A DNA stretch of 6,002 nucleotides, taken from contig DAOURC010000048.1 in assembly GCA_030625285.1 (NCBI GenBank), positions 1-6,002 of the forward strand, read 5' to 3'. A program made the position numbers and the translations under genes. Below the pieces are notes generated by a model that had not been told where the DNA came from, searched no databases, and worked only from the letters and a program-made list of their open reading frames with translations. Of the stretch, positions 1 through 6,002 are shown in pieces. The stretch is from Eubacteriales bacterium. GTDB taxonomy: Bacteria > Bacillota > Clostridia > Peptostreptococcales > Acidaminobacteraceae. Position 1 is the stretch's first letter; every line of letters begins with the position of its first letter.

Positions 1-254
1 GATGTAGCAGTTGGATCGTCCTTTGGACGGTAACCATATTGAATACTTCTTGTTTCGTTGGTTTTAACGATTGTCACTCTGTCGATAAATGGAACTTTGA
101 AATTTAAACCTGATTCATTATTGATTGTAACAACTTCGCCAAATCTTTGAACAACTGCTTGTTCTGTGTTTTCTAGAAAATAATAACTTTGCATACCGGC
201 AAAAACGGCGATAACAACAATTATTATTAAAAAGATAAATTTTCCGTTTTTCAT
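1..254 (-). CDS. hflK: HflK-like SPFH/band-7 membrane protein, N-terminal part
   Basis: The first 84 residues of a protein that continues beyond the left edge. It starts MKNGKF, followed by one hydrophobic helix (about residues 5-21) rich in Ile/Val, which fits a single N-terminal membrane anchor. The SPFH/band-7 signature follows: TEQAVVQRFGEVV (residues 30-42), then GLNFKVPFIDRV (about 49-60), then ETRSIQYGYRP (about 67-77). The last segment resembles the R-S-x-x-F/Y-G-Y/F-R stretch of HflK and favours HflK over HflC. In other bacteria HflK pairs with HflC in a membrane complex that modulates the FtsH protease, and hflC usually lies downstream, which here would be outside the window. The start is supported by AGGAGG at 265-270, ten bases upstream. 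The SPFH family is secure. The HflK assignment is likely but rests only on the N-terminus. Confidence 0.85.
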   Translation of the reverse strand, partial: MKNGKFIFLIIIVVIAVFAGMQSYYFLENTEQAVVQRFGEVVTINNESGLNFKVPFIDRVTIVKTNETRSIQYGYRPKDDPTAT

Positions 255-264
255 TTAATAAATT

Positions 265-270
265 CCTCCT
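265..270 (-). promoter_or_regulatory. Ribosome binding site of the hflK-like gene
   Basis: On the minus strand this reads AGGAGG, a perfect Shine-Dalgarno core, ten bases before the ATG at 254-252. It fixes the start of the hflK-like gene. Confidence 0.8.
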
Positions 271-291
271 TTTGCATATTTAAATATTTTT

Positions 292-319
292 TTGATTTAT
301 TGGATAAATGAAATATAAT
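292..319 (+). promoter_or_regulatory. Probable sigma-A promoter of the YihY-family gene
   Basis: TTGATT (292-297) and a perfect TATAAT (314-319) are separated by 16 bases. The expected transcription start is near 326, immediately at the Shine-Dalgarno sequence GAGGTGA (327-333). The -10 box overlaps the ATG at 318, so that ATG would lie upstream of the transcript and cannot be the start if this promoter is used. Confidence 0.6.
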
Positions 320-326
320 GTTCTTA

Positions 327-333
327 GAGGTGA
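327..333 (+). promoter_or_regulatory. Ribosome binding site that selects the GTG start at 339
   Basis: GAGGTGA, complementary to the 16S rRNA 3' end over seven bases, lies five bases before GTG 339-341. It sits downstream of the in-frame ATG at 318, so it supports the GTG start and not the ATG. Confidence 0.75.
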
Positions 334-338
334 AATCA

Positions 339-1139
339 GTGAATATATTAAGAAATATAAAAACCAATTATGAAAAACACCATATTCAAGCTTATAGCAG
401 TCAAATGGCATTCTTTTTCACAATGTCTTTATTCCCTTTTTTAATCATATTATTCACTGTCATTGGTAAACTGTCTTTAGATTCAGAAATGTTGAGTGAA
501 TTTGCAGAGATATTTGTACCAGAGGATATTAATTTTTTTATTTCAGGTTATATAGATAATATATCATTTAATACGACTGGTGTAATTTCAATCTCTTTGC
601 TAGCTACGTTGTGGTCTTCTTCCAAAGCGGTTCACGCTATGATGAAATCATTGAACATGGTATTTGAAGTAAGTGAAAATAGAAATTATTTTTATCTAAG
701 GTTCATTGGTATTCTCTACACGGTATTACTAATAATTATCATAGCGTTATTTTTGTTTTTGCCGACAATAGGTACCAAAGTACTGGAGTTTTTTAATCCG
801 CTTTTCAACATTCCAGATAAATACTTGAAATTATATCAAATGTTCAAATGGCTAGTTATTGTTATTTCATTCTTCTTTATAATCCTAGCGATTTATATTG
901 GAGTTCCAAATACAAAAGTGAAGTTTAAAGAAGCCGTCTACGGTGCTGTTTTTTCACTTTTGGGATGGTTGTCGAATGCGATATTATACTCTTACACCAT
1001 TAAAAAATTCGGAAGGATTTCCATTGTATATGGTGGTATTTCAGCCTTTATCTTATTGGCGGCATGGATATACATCAATTCCATAATAATCATGGTAGGA
1101 GCTGAAATAGTGGTTTACAAAATGAAAAATCCTGGATAA
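339..1139 (+). CDS. YihY/BrkB-family inner membrane protein
   Basis: A 266-residue integral membrane protein with six predicted helices, at about residues 24-43, 81-98, 122-142, 171-189, 199-219 and 234-255. Family hallmarks are AYSSQMAFFFTMSLFPFL in helix 1 (the family's A-Y-x-x-x-S-L-F-P pattern), LWSSSKAV with SLNMVFEV (91-111), VPNTKVKFKEAVYGA (189-203), and a C-terminal YGGISAFILLAAW...GAEIV (231-258). This matches Pfam Virul_fac_BrkB (YihY/UPF0761). Members were once called ribonuclease BN in error; the true RNase BN is a different gene, so no nuclease role should be inferred. The function of the family is unsettled. I chose GTG 339 over the longer ATG 318 (273 residues) because the Shine-Dalgarno site lies at 327-333 and the -10 box overlaps that ATG. 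The gene ends inside a terminator hairpin and converges with its right neighbour. Confidence 0.9.
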   Translation: MNILRNIKTNYEKHHIQAYSSQMAFFFTMSLFPFLIILFTVIGKLSLDSEMLSEFAEIFVPEDINFFISGYIDNISFNTTGVISISLLATLWSSSKAVHAMMKSLNMVFEVSENRNYFYLRFIGILYTVLLIIIIALFLFLPTIGTKVLEFFNPLFNIPDKYLKLYQMFKWLVIVISFFFIILAIYIGVPNTKVKFKEAVYGAVFSLLGWLSNAILYSYTIKKFGRISIVYGGISAFILLAAWIYINSIIIMVGAEIVVYKMKNPG

Positions 1140-1156
1140 CAGGATTTATTTTTTTT
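1127..1156. terminator. Shared intrinsic terminator between convergent genes
   Basis: An 8-bp stem pairs AAATCCTG (1127-1134) with CAGGATTT (1140-1147) around a 5-base loop. On the plus strand it is followed by one A and eight Ts (1149-1156), a strong intrinsic terminator for the YihY-family gene. On the minus strand the same stem runs into a shorter stretch of five Ts, so it may also stop the small gene's transcript, less strongly. The plus-strand stop TAA (1137-1139) lies in the loop, and the minus-strand stop (1148-1146) overlaps the edge of the right arm. Confidence 0.85.
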
Positions 1157-1388
1157 GGTTAAATACCTGAACTCCTCTCAGAACAACTAAAGTAATAAAT
1201 AATGCGAGTACAGAATAATTGATAACATTAGAAAATTCATATGTTAATAAAAACGAGTAAAAAATTGATAGAGCTATTGCAGTAACTAAAATCATCACGA
1301 TTTTTTGCCCAACAGTCTCTTTAACTACCTTATTAGGTTTTTCTGCATCCAATTTCTTTTTAACTTCAAACAGATCAAATTTTGCCAT
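1146..1388 (-). CDS. Small two-helix membrane protein of unknown function
   Basis: An 80-residue protein I do not recognise. It has a charged, probably cytoplasmic N-terminus (MAKFDLFEVKKKLDAEKP) and two hydrophobic segments, at about residues 29-49 and 54-74, joined by a very short turn (YEFSN). It ends in a basic tail, FNQKK. This predicts a helical hairpin with both ends in the cytoplasm. The start is well supported: GAGGTGA at 1399-1393 lies four bases upstream of the ATG, behind a good promoter. It converges on the YihY-family gene with only six bases between stop codons. The clean translation signals and low-complexity-free sequence argue that it is a real gene. There is no enzymatic motif, and no function should be assigned. 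Confidence 0.8.
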   Translation of the reverse strand: MAKFDLFEVKKKLDAEKPNKVVKETVGQKIVMILVTAIALSIFYSFLLTYEFSNVINYSVLALFITLVVLRGVQVFNQKK

Positions 1389-1392
1389 TTCT

Positions 1393-1399
1393 TCACCTC
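1393..1399 (-). promoter_or_regulatory. Ribosome binding site of the small membrane protein gene
   Basis: Reads GAGGTGA on the minus strand, four bases from the ATG at 1388-1386. The same heptamer serves the YihY-family gene. Confidence 0.75.
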
Positions 1400-1405
1400 A
1401 GAATT

Positions 1406-1433
1406 ATTATACTATATATTATTATAAAATCAA
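1406..1433 (-). promoter_or_regulatory. Probable sigma-A promoter of the small membrane protein gene
   Basis: On the minus strand TTGATT (1433-1428) and TATAAT (1411-1406) are 16 bases apart. The predicted transcription start is near 1399, at the first base of the Shine-Dalgarno sequence, giving a leader of only about 11 bases. The boxes and spacing match those in front of the YihY-family gene exactly. Confidence 0.6.
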
Positions 1434-1477
1434 AAAGAATATTATCTTAGATTTTGGGGAATACTATTAATAGAATA

Positions 1478-1486
1478 TGGTAATAT
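1478..1486 (+). promoter_or_regulatory. Candidate extended -10 promoter of the large multidomain gene
   Basis: TGGTAATAT fits the extended -10 form TGnTAnnnT. No convincing -35 box lies 16-18 bases upstream, which extended -10 promoters tolerate. The transcription start would fall near 1493, giving a leader of about 18 bases. It is followed by an alternating AT tract (1483-1495). The surrounding sequence is so AT-rich that chance matches are likely, so this is tentative. Confidence 0.35.
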
Positions 1487-1498
1487 ATATATATAGAT

Positions 1499-1503
1499 GG
1501 GGG
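1499..1503 (+). promoter_or_regulatory. Ribosome binding site of the large multidomain gene
   Basis: GGGGG, seven bases before ATG 1511. A second in-frame ATG at 1505 is only one base from this G run, too close for normal initiation, so 1511 is preferred. The site is less canonical than those of the two membrane genes. Confidence 0.5.
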
Positions 1504-1510
1504 AATGAAT

Positions 1511-4500
1511 ATGCATAAGATTTCTAATAAAGTTTTTGAACAGATAAAAATTGAAGTTCTCAATCCAGCGTTTTTACAGAAATATGGATTAGATTATGAT
1601 TTAATAGAAAACTATATATTCGGCAATGAATTCTATACTCATATAAACGCCTGTATTTCTGAAAGAGATTTTAATTCTACGGTAGTTTTCAAATCTTTCC
1701 GTCGGCTTATCATGTCTTTAAATAAAGATAATAAAGTGAACGAGGATAATGTCTTGAATTATATTTATCATTATTCACTTAGCAAGTCTTTTCCTGATGC
1801 TGTTCAAATGTTTACAACTGAAGAGAATTATGGAATTATGGAGCTTGCATTGAAATTATTTCAAATAATTTTCAGGTTTGAAACAGAATGTGGGTGCGAT
1901 ACATGGCCGAGTAAATATCCTTTAGAATTATTGGATAAAGCAGAGTCTAAATCATTTGATTCCAGATTTGAGTATAAAGCATTTCTTAAATCATTTTACA
2001 ATGATTATGTTTATGAAATGATGAAGCTCAATCAAGATGTCATAGGCTACAATACACTTGATCATATTTGCGGTGTTCATCATATTTCCATGAATATTGC
2101 AAGGCAACTTAAACTTAAGGAAATAGAGATTGACTTAGGCTTGGTATCAGGTTCCGCAGCAGGTCATGATATCGGAAAATTCGGATGTAAACCTGAAGAA
2201 GCTCACAAAGTCGCCTATTATCATTATTATTATTCAGGAGAATGGTTTAAAAAAAGAGGGATTGTATATATTAGAAATATTGCAATAAATCATTCAACTT
2301 GGGATTTAGAATTAGATAATTTGACTATTGAATCGTTGCTTTTGATTTATAGTGATTTCAGGGTTAAGCAAGGTCCTGAAAATGAAATGAAGTTTTATAC
2401 ATTAGAGGATTCTTTCGATGTCATATTAAATAAACTTGATAATGTAGATGAAGTCAAGAAAAACCGTTATTACAAGGTTTATGCAAGGTTAAAAGATTTC
2501 GAATGTTTTTTAAAGCGTTATGAAATAGATTTGAATCCAGATTTTGATATTGATAAAGATGAAATCGTTATACCTAAAAGAAAATATTATTCGCTTGTTC
2601 AAGGTCAAGAGATAATAGAAGGAACAAAATTTCTGTCTATAAGTCATAATATCCAACTTATGAATATGTTGAAAACGGAAGACTCGTTAAATAAAATGCT
2701 TGAAAATGCAAGAGGCATAGATAATATAGATAGCCTAAGAGGGTATATCAATATCATTCAAGAATATAATACTTATTTGACTCAGAAGCAGAAATTGATG
2801 GTTATCAAGTTTTTATATGAAAGATTGATTATTCCAGAAGAGGATATTCAAATAGAATCCGCTAAGATAATTGGAGAATTGATTGCAACTTTCAATGAAA
2901 AAATGCGTAAAGAATTACCTGAAAAGATAGTACTTTTAGCTCAAGAAATTACATCTGATGATTTATTGGTGAAGTATATAGACAGCTTTTTAAATCCAGA
3001 ACAAAAAATCATTGAAAAGCATCGCGGCATTATTTCAAGAAACCTTAAATCGATGATTAAAGCATATTTCAATAGCATTGAAGAAGAATCAAAACAAGAA
3101 AAAGCTCAAATCGTTTTGGATGCAGTAGAACCTTATTGTGAAATGGGTGAATATATAAAGTATTATTTAGGGATTGTCAAAGTGCTTCCAATTTATACTA
3201 TGACATATGATCAGACAAAACACATTGTCGATAGGGTTATTGAGTATACAGATAATCAAGATATCGAGATTCGTCTTATTGCGTGGGATTCACTTAGCAC
3301 TGTCTTGCCTTATGTTGAAGAATCGTTACGAAAAGAGATAGATTTATCGATGTCTTATGATCAATTAAATGAATTGGATAAAACTGAAGCCTATATAATC
3401 ATAAAAAATCTTAAACTTCTTAATCCACAGAATGAAGTTATTCAAAATGAAGATGAATTTATTTATAGTGATATTGAAGGTTCATCGGATATGTTTTTGA
3501 GTAATTTAAAGGTTGGAACAACAATGATTTCAAAGAAAATTCAAATTGAAATCCTGTTGAAGTATGGAATATACAACAAAGACACAAAGGGCTTTTATAC
3601 AGCAATGCACTTTAGCAATATGTTGAAAATTGTCAATAACGAAGAAGTCAGAACTGCAATTGGACAAGGATTGACTTATCTGACCGAGTACCTTTCTTTC
3701 GAAGAAAAGACTGAAATTGCAATCGAATTATTAAGAGCGCTTGAACTTGAAAATTTTCAGTATACAAAATATATTCCTGAATATTTAGGAATTATGCTTA
3801 TTAATATCGAGCCTAAAGAACTTGATGAAATCATTAGGGATTTCAAAGTTAAAATCAAAAAATCGAATAGACAATTAAGCACTTTGATTCTTAAAACTGC
3901 AGGAGTGTTTATAATTAATTATTCAAAGTACAAACGGATATTCAGTGAATCTGATGATGTCTTTGAAGAAAGACTGAAAAATTTATTGAGTATAGTGATG
4001 AACGGTTATGTCAGCTATGAACCACAAGTGAATCAGATGGCTGTTAGAGTGCTCGGGAAAGATATCTTTGATTCAAAAGCAATATCTTTAGAGGAAAAAG
4101 CAGTAATCTATAAGATAATCGGCAAAAAATTGTTGTCACTGTTAATCAATAACGATGAAAGTGTTGAACTTAACTTTTTAAACAATGCAGCGGGGATAAA
4201 ATATCTATATAGATTTGTTTCTGAATATATGTTTTATTATGGAGAATTAAAAATAGATATAAATAAAAAAATCGCATATTTTCCAGGGGCGTTTGATCCA
4301 TTCAGTTTGAGTCATAAAGAAATTGCTAAAAGAATCAGAGATTTAGGGTTTGAAGTTTATCTTGCTGTCGATGAGTTCTCATGGTCGAAACGAACTCAGC
4401 CGAATCTTATTAGAAGAGCGATTATAAAAATGTCTGTAGCTGACGAATTTGATATTTATGTATTTCCTCGGGATTTACAAGTCAACATAGCTAATAAAAG

Positions 4501-6002
4501 CGATATAGAAAGTTTGAAGACTTATTTTGGAGACTTGCAAGTCAATTTGGTTGTGGGCAGTGATGTCATCATGAATGCAACTGCTTATAAAAAGCCAAAA
4601 ACAGAGCATAGTATTCATACCTTGAGGCACGTGATTTTCGCGAGACATGAAGCAAATAATTTGGGTGTGAAATTTAGAATTTTAGAGGAAAAAGTTAAAA
4701 ACTATGGCATTGAAGTAACTTATTTGACATTGCCTGATAAACTTCAAATGATAAGTTCAACGCAGATAAGAAATTATGTTGATGACAATAGGGATATTTC
4801 TGAATTGATCGATCCGCTTGCTCAAAAATTCATTTATGAAAAAGGATTATACTTGAGAGAGCCTGAATTGAAAGAAGTAATGACAACTAAAGCTATCGAT
4901 GTAGAAATTTATGAAGATATCTCTGCAAGTAAATTAAAACTGCTTTTAGATTTATTGCCTAAGTATAAATTAAAAGATTTAGAGAGAATAAAGGAATATA
5001 TAGTATCAAAGAAAGCAAAAGTTTTAGTTATAAAAAAGAGAACAAGTAAGAACGAAATAGTTGGATTTTCGGTTTATCATTGGTTGAGATCAAGCCAAAT
5101 TTACTCTGAGTTCAAGAATCCAGTTTATGAAGAAACCATTAGAACTAAATCGATAGGTAGAATTTTATTGATAGATGGCATTTATGCCAATGATCAATGC
5201 GAAACACGAAATATCGAACAATTAGTGTTGACTGAGGTGTTGGCATATAATTTAGCTAGAGATTATACGTATGCGATCTATAGAGATTTCATGATCAGCA
5301 GACCACATAAAAATGTTGAAAAAGTATTGACTATGCAAGGCTTTGTTAAACTATGCCTTAATAAAGGTAGTTGTATTTATCATGTAAATATGAGTTCGCC
5401 GTGTACTTTGAATTTAGATATAACTGCGATGATAAAACAACCATTTGCCGGGAATATGAATGTAATAAAAAGTGTTGAAAAGGCAAGGGAAAAACTCTTG
5501 GTCGCATTGACTGAACTATATCCAGGTAATTTAGTATTATCTTTTGACCGTGGAATGATATACGAGAATTTAATTAAAAAAATTGTAGATGAAAATAAAA
5601 TGCCCGTTGAACCACTTGTTCCTAAAATATTGGGAGATGCTATGTGTGTGCCATTTGGCGAGATTTTAAAAAAAAGAATTTTACCTAATACAGTAACAAA
5701 ATCCATGCATACAGAGAAGTTCATATATCCTTCTGCCAAGAAACATGAAGTTAAAGCATATCCATATTACTTGGATTTAAAGAATCAAGTACGAATGATA
5801 AAATCTTTTAATAAACCGGTTTTATTAGTTGATGATTTGCTTAATAAAGGATACAGAATAAAAGCTATCGATCCACTTCTCAAAGAAGAAAAAGTAGAAA
5901 TCAAAAAAGTGTTTGTCGGCCTATTATCAGGCAGAGGCAAGGCGCTAATGGAGATGCAAAATAGGGAAGTCGATTCAGCGTACTTCATTCCTAGGTTAAA
6001 GG
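1511..6002 (+). CDS. Giant multidomain protein: HD hydrolase, NadD-like nucleotidyltransferase, GNAT-like and PRTase-like domains (3' end cut off)
   Basis: One frame stays open for 1,497 codons to the right edge. Domains in order: (1) residues 1-175, helical, unrecognised. (2) About 176-290, an HD phosphohydrolase: LDHICGV (H185), GHDIGK (H219, D220), H238, NHSTWD (H261) and YSDFRV (D282), a complete metal-ligand set spaced much like YqeK-type HD proteins. (3) About 330-915, helical and HEAT-like, with no catalytic motif seen. (4) About 918-1118, a NadD-like cytidylyltransferase fold: PGAFDPFSLSH (925-935), SKRTQPNLIRR (959-969), VVGSD (1014-1018) and ISSTQIR (1081-1087). (5) About 1120-1300, weakly GNAT-like: IVGFSVY (1183-1189), GRILLIDGIYA (about 1216-1226) and NVEKVLTMQGF (1268-1278). 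(6) About 1320 onward, a type I phosphoribosyltransferase: VLLVDDLLNKGYR (1437-1449), then KKVFVGLLSG, where the loop threonines are missing. There are no membrane segments or signal peptide, so it is probably cytoplasmic. Nucleotide-metabolite synthesis and hydrolysis is an inference; the substrate is unknown. Automatic pipelines may label it a cytidyltransferase or NadD, but it is far longer than NadD (about 200 residues) and should not carry that symbol. Confidence 0.92.
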   Translation, partial: MHKISNKVFEQIKIEVLNPAFLQKYGLDYDLIENYIFGNEFYTHINACISERDFNSTVVFKSFRRLIMSLNKDNKVNEDNVLNYIYHYSLSKSFPDAVQMFTTEENYGIMELALKLFQIIFRFETECGCDTWPSKYPLELLDKAESKSFDSRFEYKAFLKSFYNDYVYEMMKLNQDVIGYNTLDHICGVHHISMNIARQLKLKEIEIDLGLVSGSAAGHDIGKFGCKPEEAHKVAYYHYYYSGEWFKKRGIVYIRNIAINHSTWDLELDNLTIESLLLIYSDFRVKQGPENEMKFYTLEDSFDVILNKLDNVDEVKKNRYYKVYARLKDFECFLKRYEIDLNPDFDIDKDEIVIPKRKYYSLVQGQEIIEGTKFLSISHNIQLMNMLKTEDSLNKMLENARGIDNIDSLRGYINIIQEYNTYLTQKQKLMVIKFLYERLIIPEEDIQIESAKIIGELIATFNEKMRKELPEKIVLLAQEITSDDLLVKYIDSFLNPEQKIIEKHRGIISRNLKSMIKAYFNSIEEESKQEKAQIVLDAVEPYCEMGEYIKYYLGIVKVLPIYTMTYDQTKHIVDRVIEYTDNQDIEIRLIAWDSLSTVLPYVEESLRKEIDLSMSYDQLNELDKTEAYIIIKNLKLLNPQNEVIQNEDEFIYSDIEGSSDMFLSNLKVGTTMISKKIQIEILLKYGIYNKDTKGFYTAMHFSNMLKIVNNEEVRTAIGQGLTYLTEYLSFEEKTEIAIELLRALELENFQYTKYIPEYLGIMLINIEPKELDEIIRDFKVKIKKSNRQLSTLILKTAGVFIINYSKYKRIFSESDDVFEERLKNLLSIVMNGYVSYEPQVNQMAVRVLGKDIFDSKAISLEEKAVIYKIIGKKLLSLLINNDESVELNFLNNAAGIKYLYRFVSEYMFYYGELKIDINKKIAYFPGAFDPFSLSHKEIAKRIRDLGFEVYLAVDEFSWSKRTQPNLIRRAIIKMSVADEFDIYVFPRDLQVNIANKSDIESLKTYFGDLQVNLVVGSDVIMNATAYKKPKTEHSIHTLRHVIFARHEANNLGVKFRILEEKVKNYGIEVTYLTLPDKLQMISSTQIRNYVDDNRDISELIDPLAQKFIYEKGLYLREPELKEVMTTKAIDVEIYEDISASKLKLLLDLLPKYKLKDLERIKEYIVSKKAKVLVIKKRTSKNEIVGFSVYHWLRSSQIYSEFKNPVYEETIRTKSIGRILLIDGIYANDQCETRNIEQLVLTEVLAYNLARDYTYAIYRDFMISRPHKNVEKVLTMQGFVKLCLNKGSCIYHVNMSSPCTLNLDITAMIKQPFAGNMNVIKSVEKAREKLLVALTELYPGNLVLSFDRGMIYENLIKKIVDENKMPVEPLVPKILGDAMCVPFGEILKKRILPNTVTKSMHTEKFIYPSAKKHEVKAYPYYLDLKNQVRMIKSFNKPVLLVDDLLNKGYRIKAIDPLLKEEKVEIKKVFVGLLSGRGKALMEMQNREVDSAYFIPRLK

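Noticed and set aside
318..338. ATG 318 as the start of the YihY-family gene
   Set aside because: The ATG overlaps a perfect -10 box, and the Shine-Dalgarno sequence lies downstream of it, well placed for GTG 339.
255..338. A promoter for the hflK-like gene on the minus strand
   Set aside because: The spacer is so AT-rich that several weak -10-like hexamers occur and none has a convincing -35 box at proper spacing. One must exist nearby, but I cannot choose it.
1497..1508. Three-codon upstream ORF (ATG GGG GAA TGA) overlapping the large gene's start region
   Set aside because: It has no ribosome site of its own, and the predicted transcript would start only a few bases before it. Most likely chance.
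4262..4860. Calling the large gene nadD
   Set aside because: Only about 200 of at least 1,497 residues are NadD-like, and the substrate-specific context differs. The housekeeping symbol would mislead.
5380..5739. Minus-strand open frame of 119 codons
   Set aside because: It lies entirely antisense to the PRTase-like part of the large gene, whose motifs are clear. The translation has no recognisable motif, so it is a shadow frame.
5785..5988. Minus-strand open frame of 67 codons
   Set aside because: Antisense to the conserved PRPP-loop region of the large gene, with no recognisable product.
1511..6002. Assignment to a Ter-type or other named stress or defence system
   Set aside because: PRTase and nucleotidyltransferase domains alone are not enough. 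No TerD/TerC, ATP-grasp or other partner gene is visible in the window.
1..6002. tRNA, rRNA, CRISPR array, insertion sequence or riboswitch
   Set aside because: I saw no cloverleaf-like segment, regular repeat-spacer pattern, transposase motif or terminal inverted repeats, and the intergenic gaps are too short for a riboswitch.

Overview
The DNA is strongly AT-rich (about 30% G+C by eye). Its Shine-Dalgarno sites are strong (GAGGTGA, AGGAGG) and its promoter boxes are near consensus. Complete genes end in TAA, and codon use is A/T-ending. This points to a low-G+C Gram-positive bacterium (Bacillota), perhaps an anaerobic Clostridia/Tissierellia-type organism. The lineage is an inference from composition and gene style; no marker gene here settles it.

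Layout. Bases 1-254 (minus strand) hold the start of an HflK-type SPFH/band-7 membrane protein that runs off the left edge. A short AT-rich divergent spacer follows. Then a six-helix YihY/BrkB-family membrane protein lies on the plus strand (339-1139). It converges on a small two-helix membrane protein on the minus strand (1146-1388), and the two share one compact hairpin terminator that contains both stop codons. A second divergent spacer (1389-1510) carries the small gene's promoter and the start region of the main gene.

The rest of the window, 1511 to the right edge, is one uninterrupted open frame of 1,497 codons with no stop inside the window. I checked the frame line by line. It encodes a very large, apparently soluble multidomain protein. 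From N to C it has a helical N-terminal region, an HD-type metal-dependent phosphohydrolase, a long all-helical HEAT-like stretch, a NadD-like nucleotidyltransferase (GxFDPxxxxH and ISSTxIR motifs), a weak GNAT-like domain, and a type I phosphoribosyltransferase-like domain with an unusual PRPP loop. Putting nucleotide-forming (PRTase), nucleotidyl-transferring (NadD-like) and phosphoester-hydrolysing (HD) modules in one chain suggests a self-contained nucleotide or dinucleotide metabolite machine. Its substrate cannot be told from sequence alone. This is the most interesting object in the window.

The three membrane genes have no evident functional link to the large protein beyond proximity. 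The large gene has its own start region and is divergent from its left neighbour, so it is probably a separate transcription unit.
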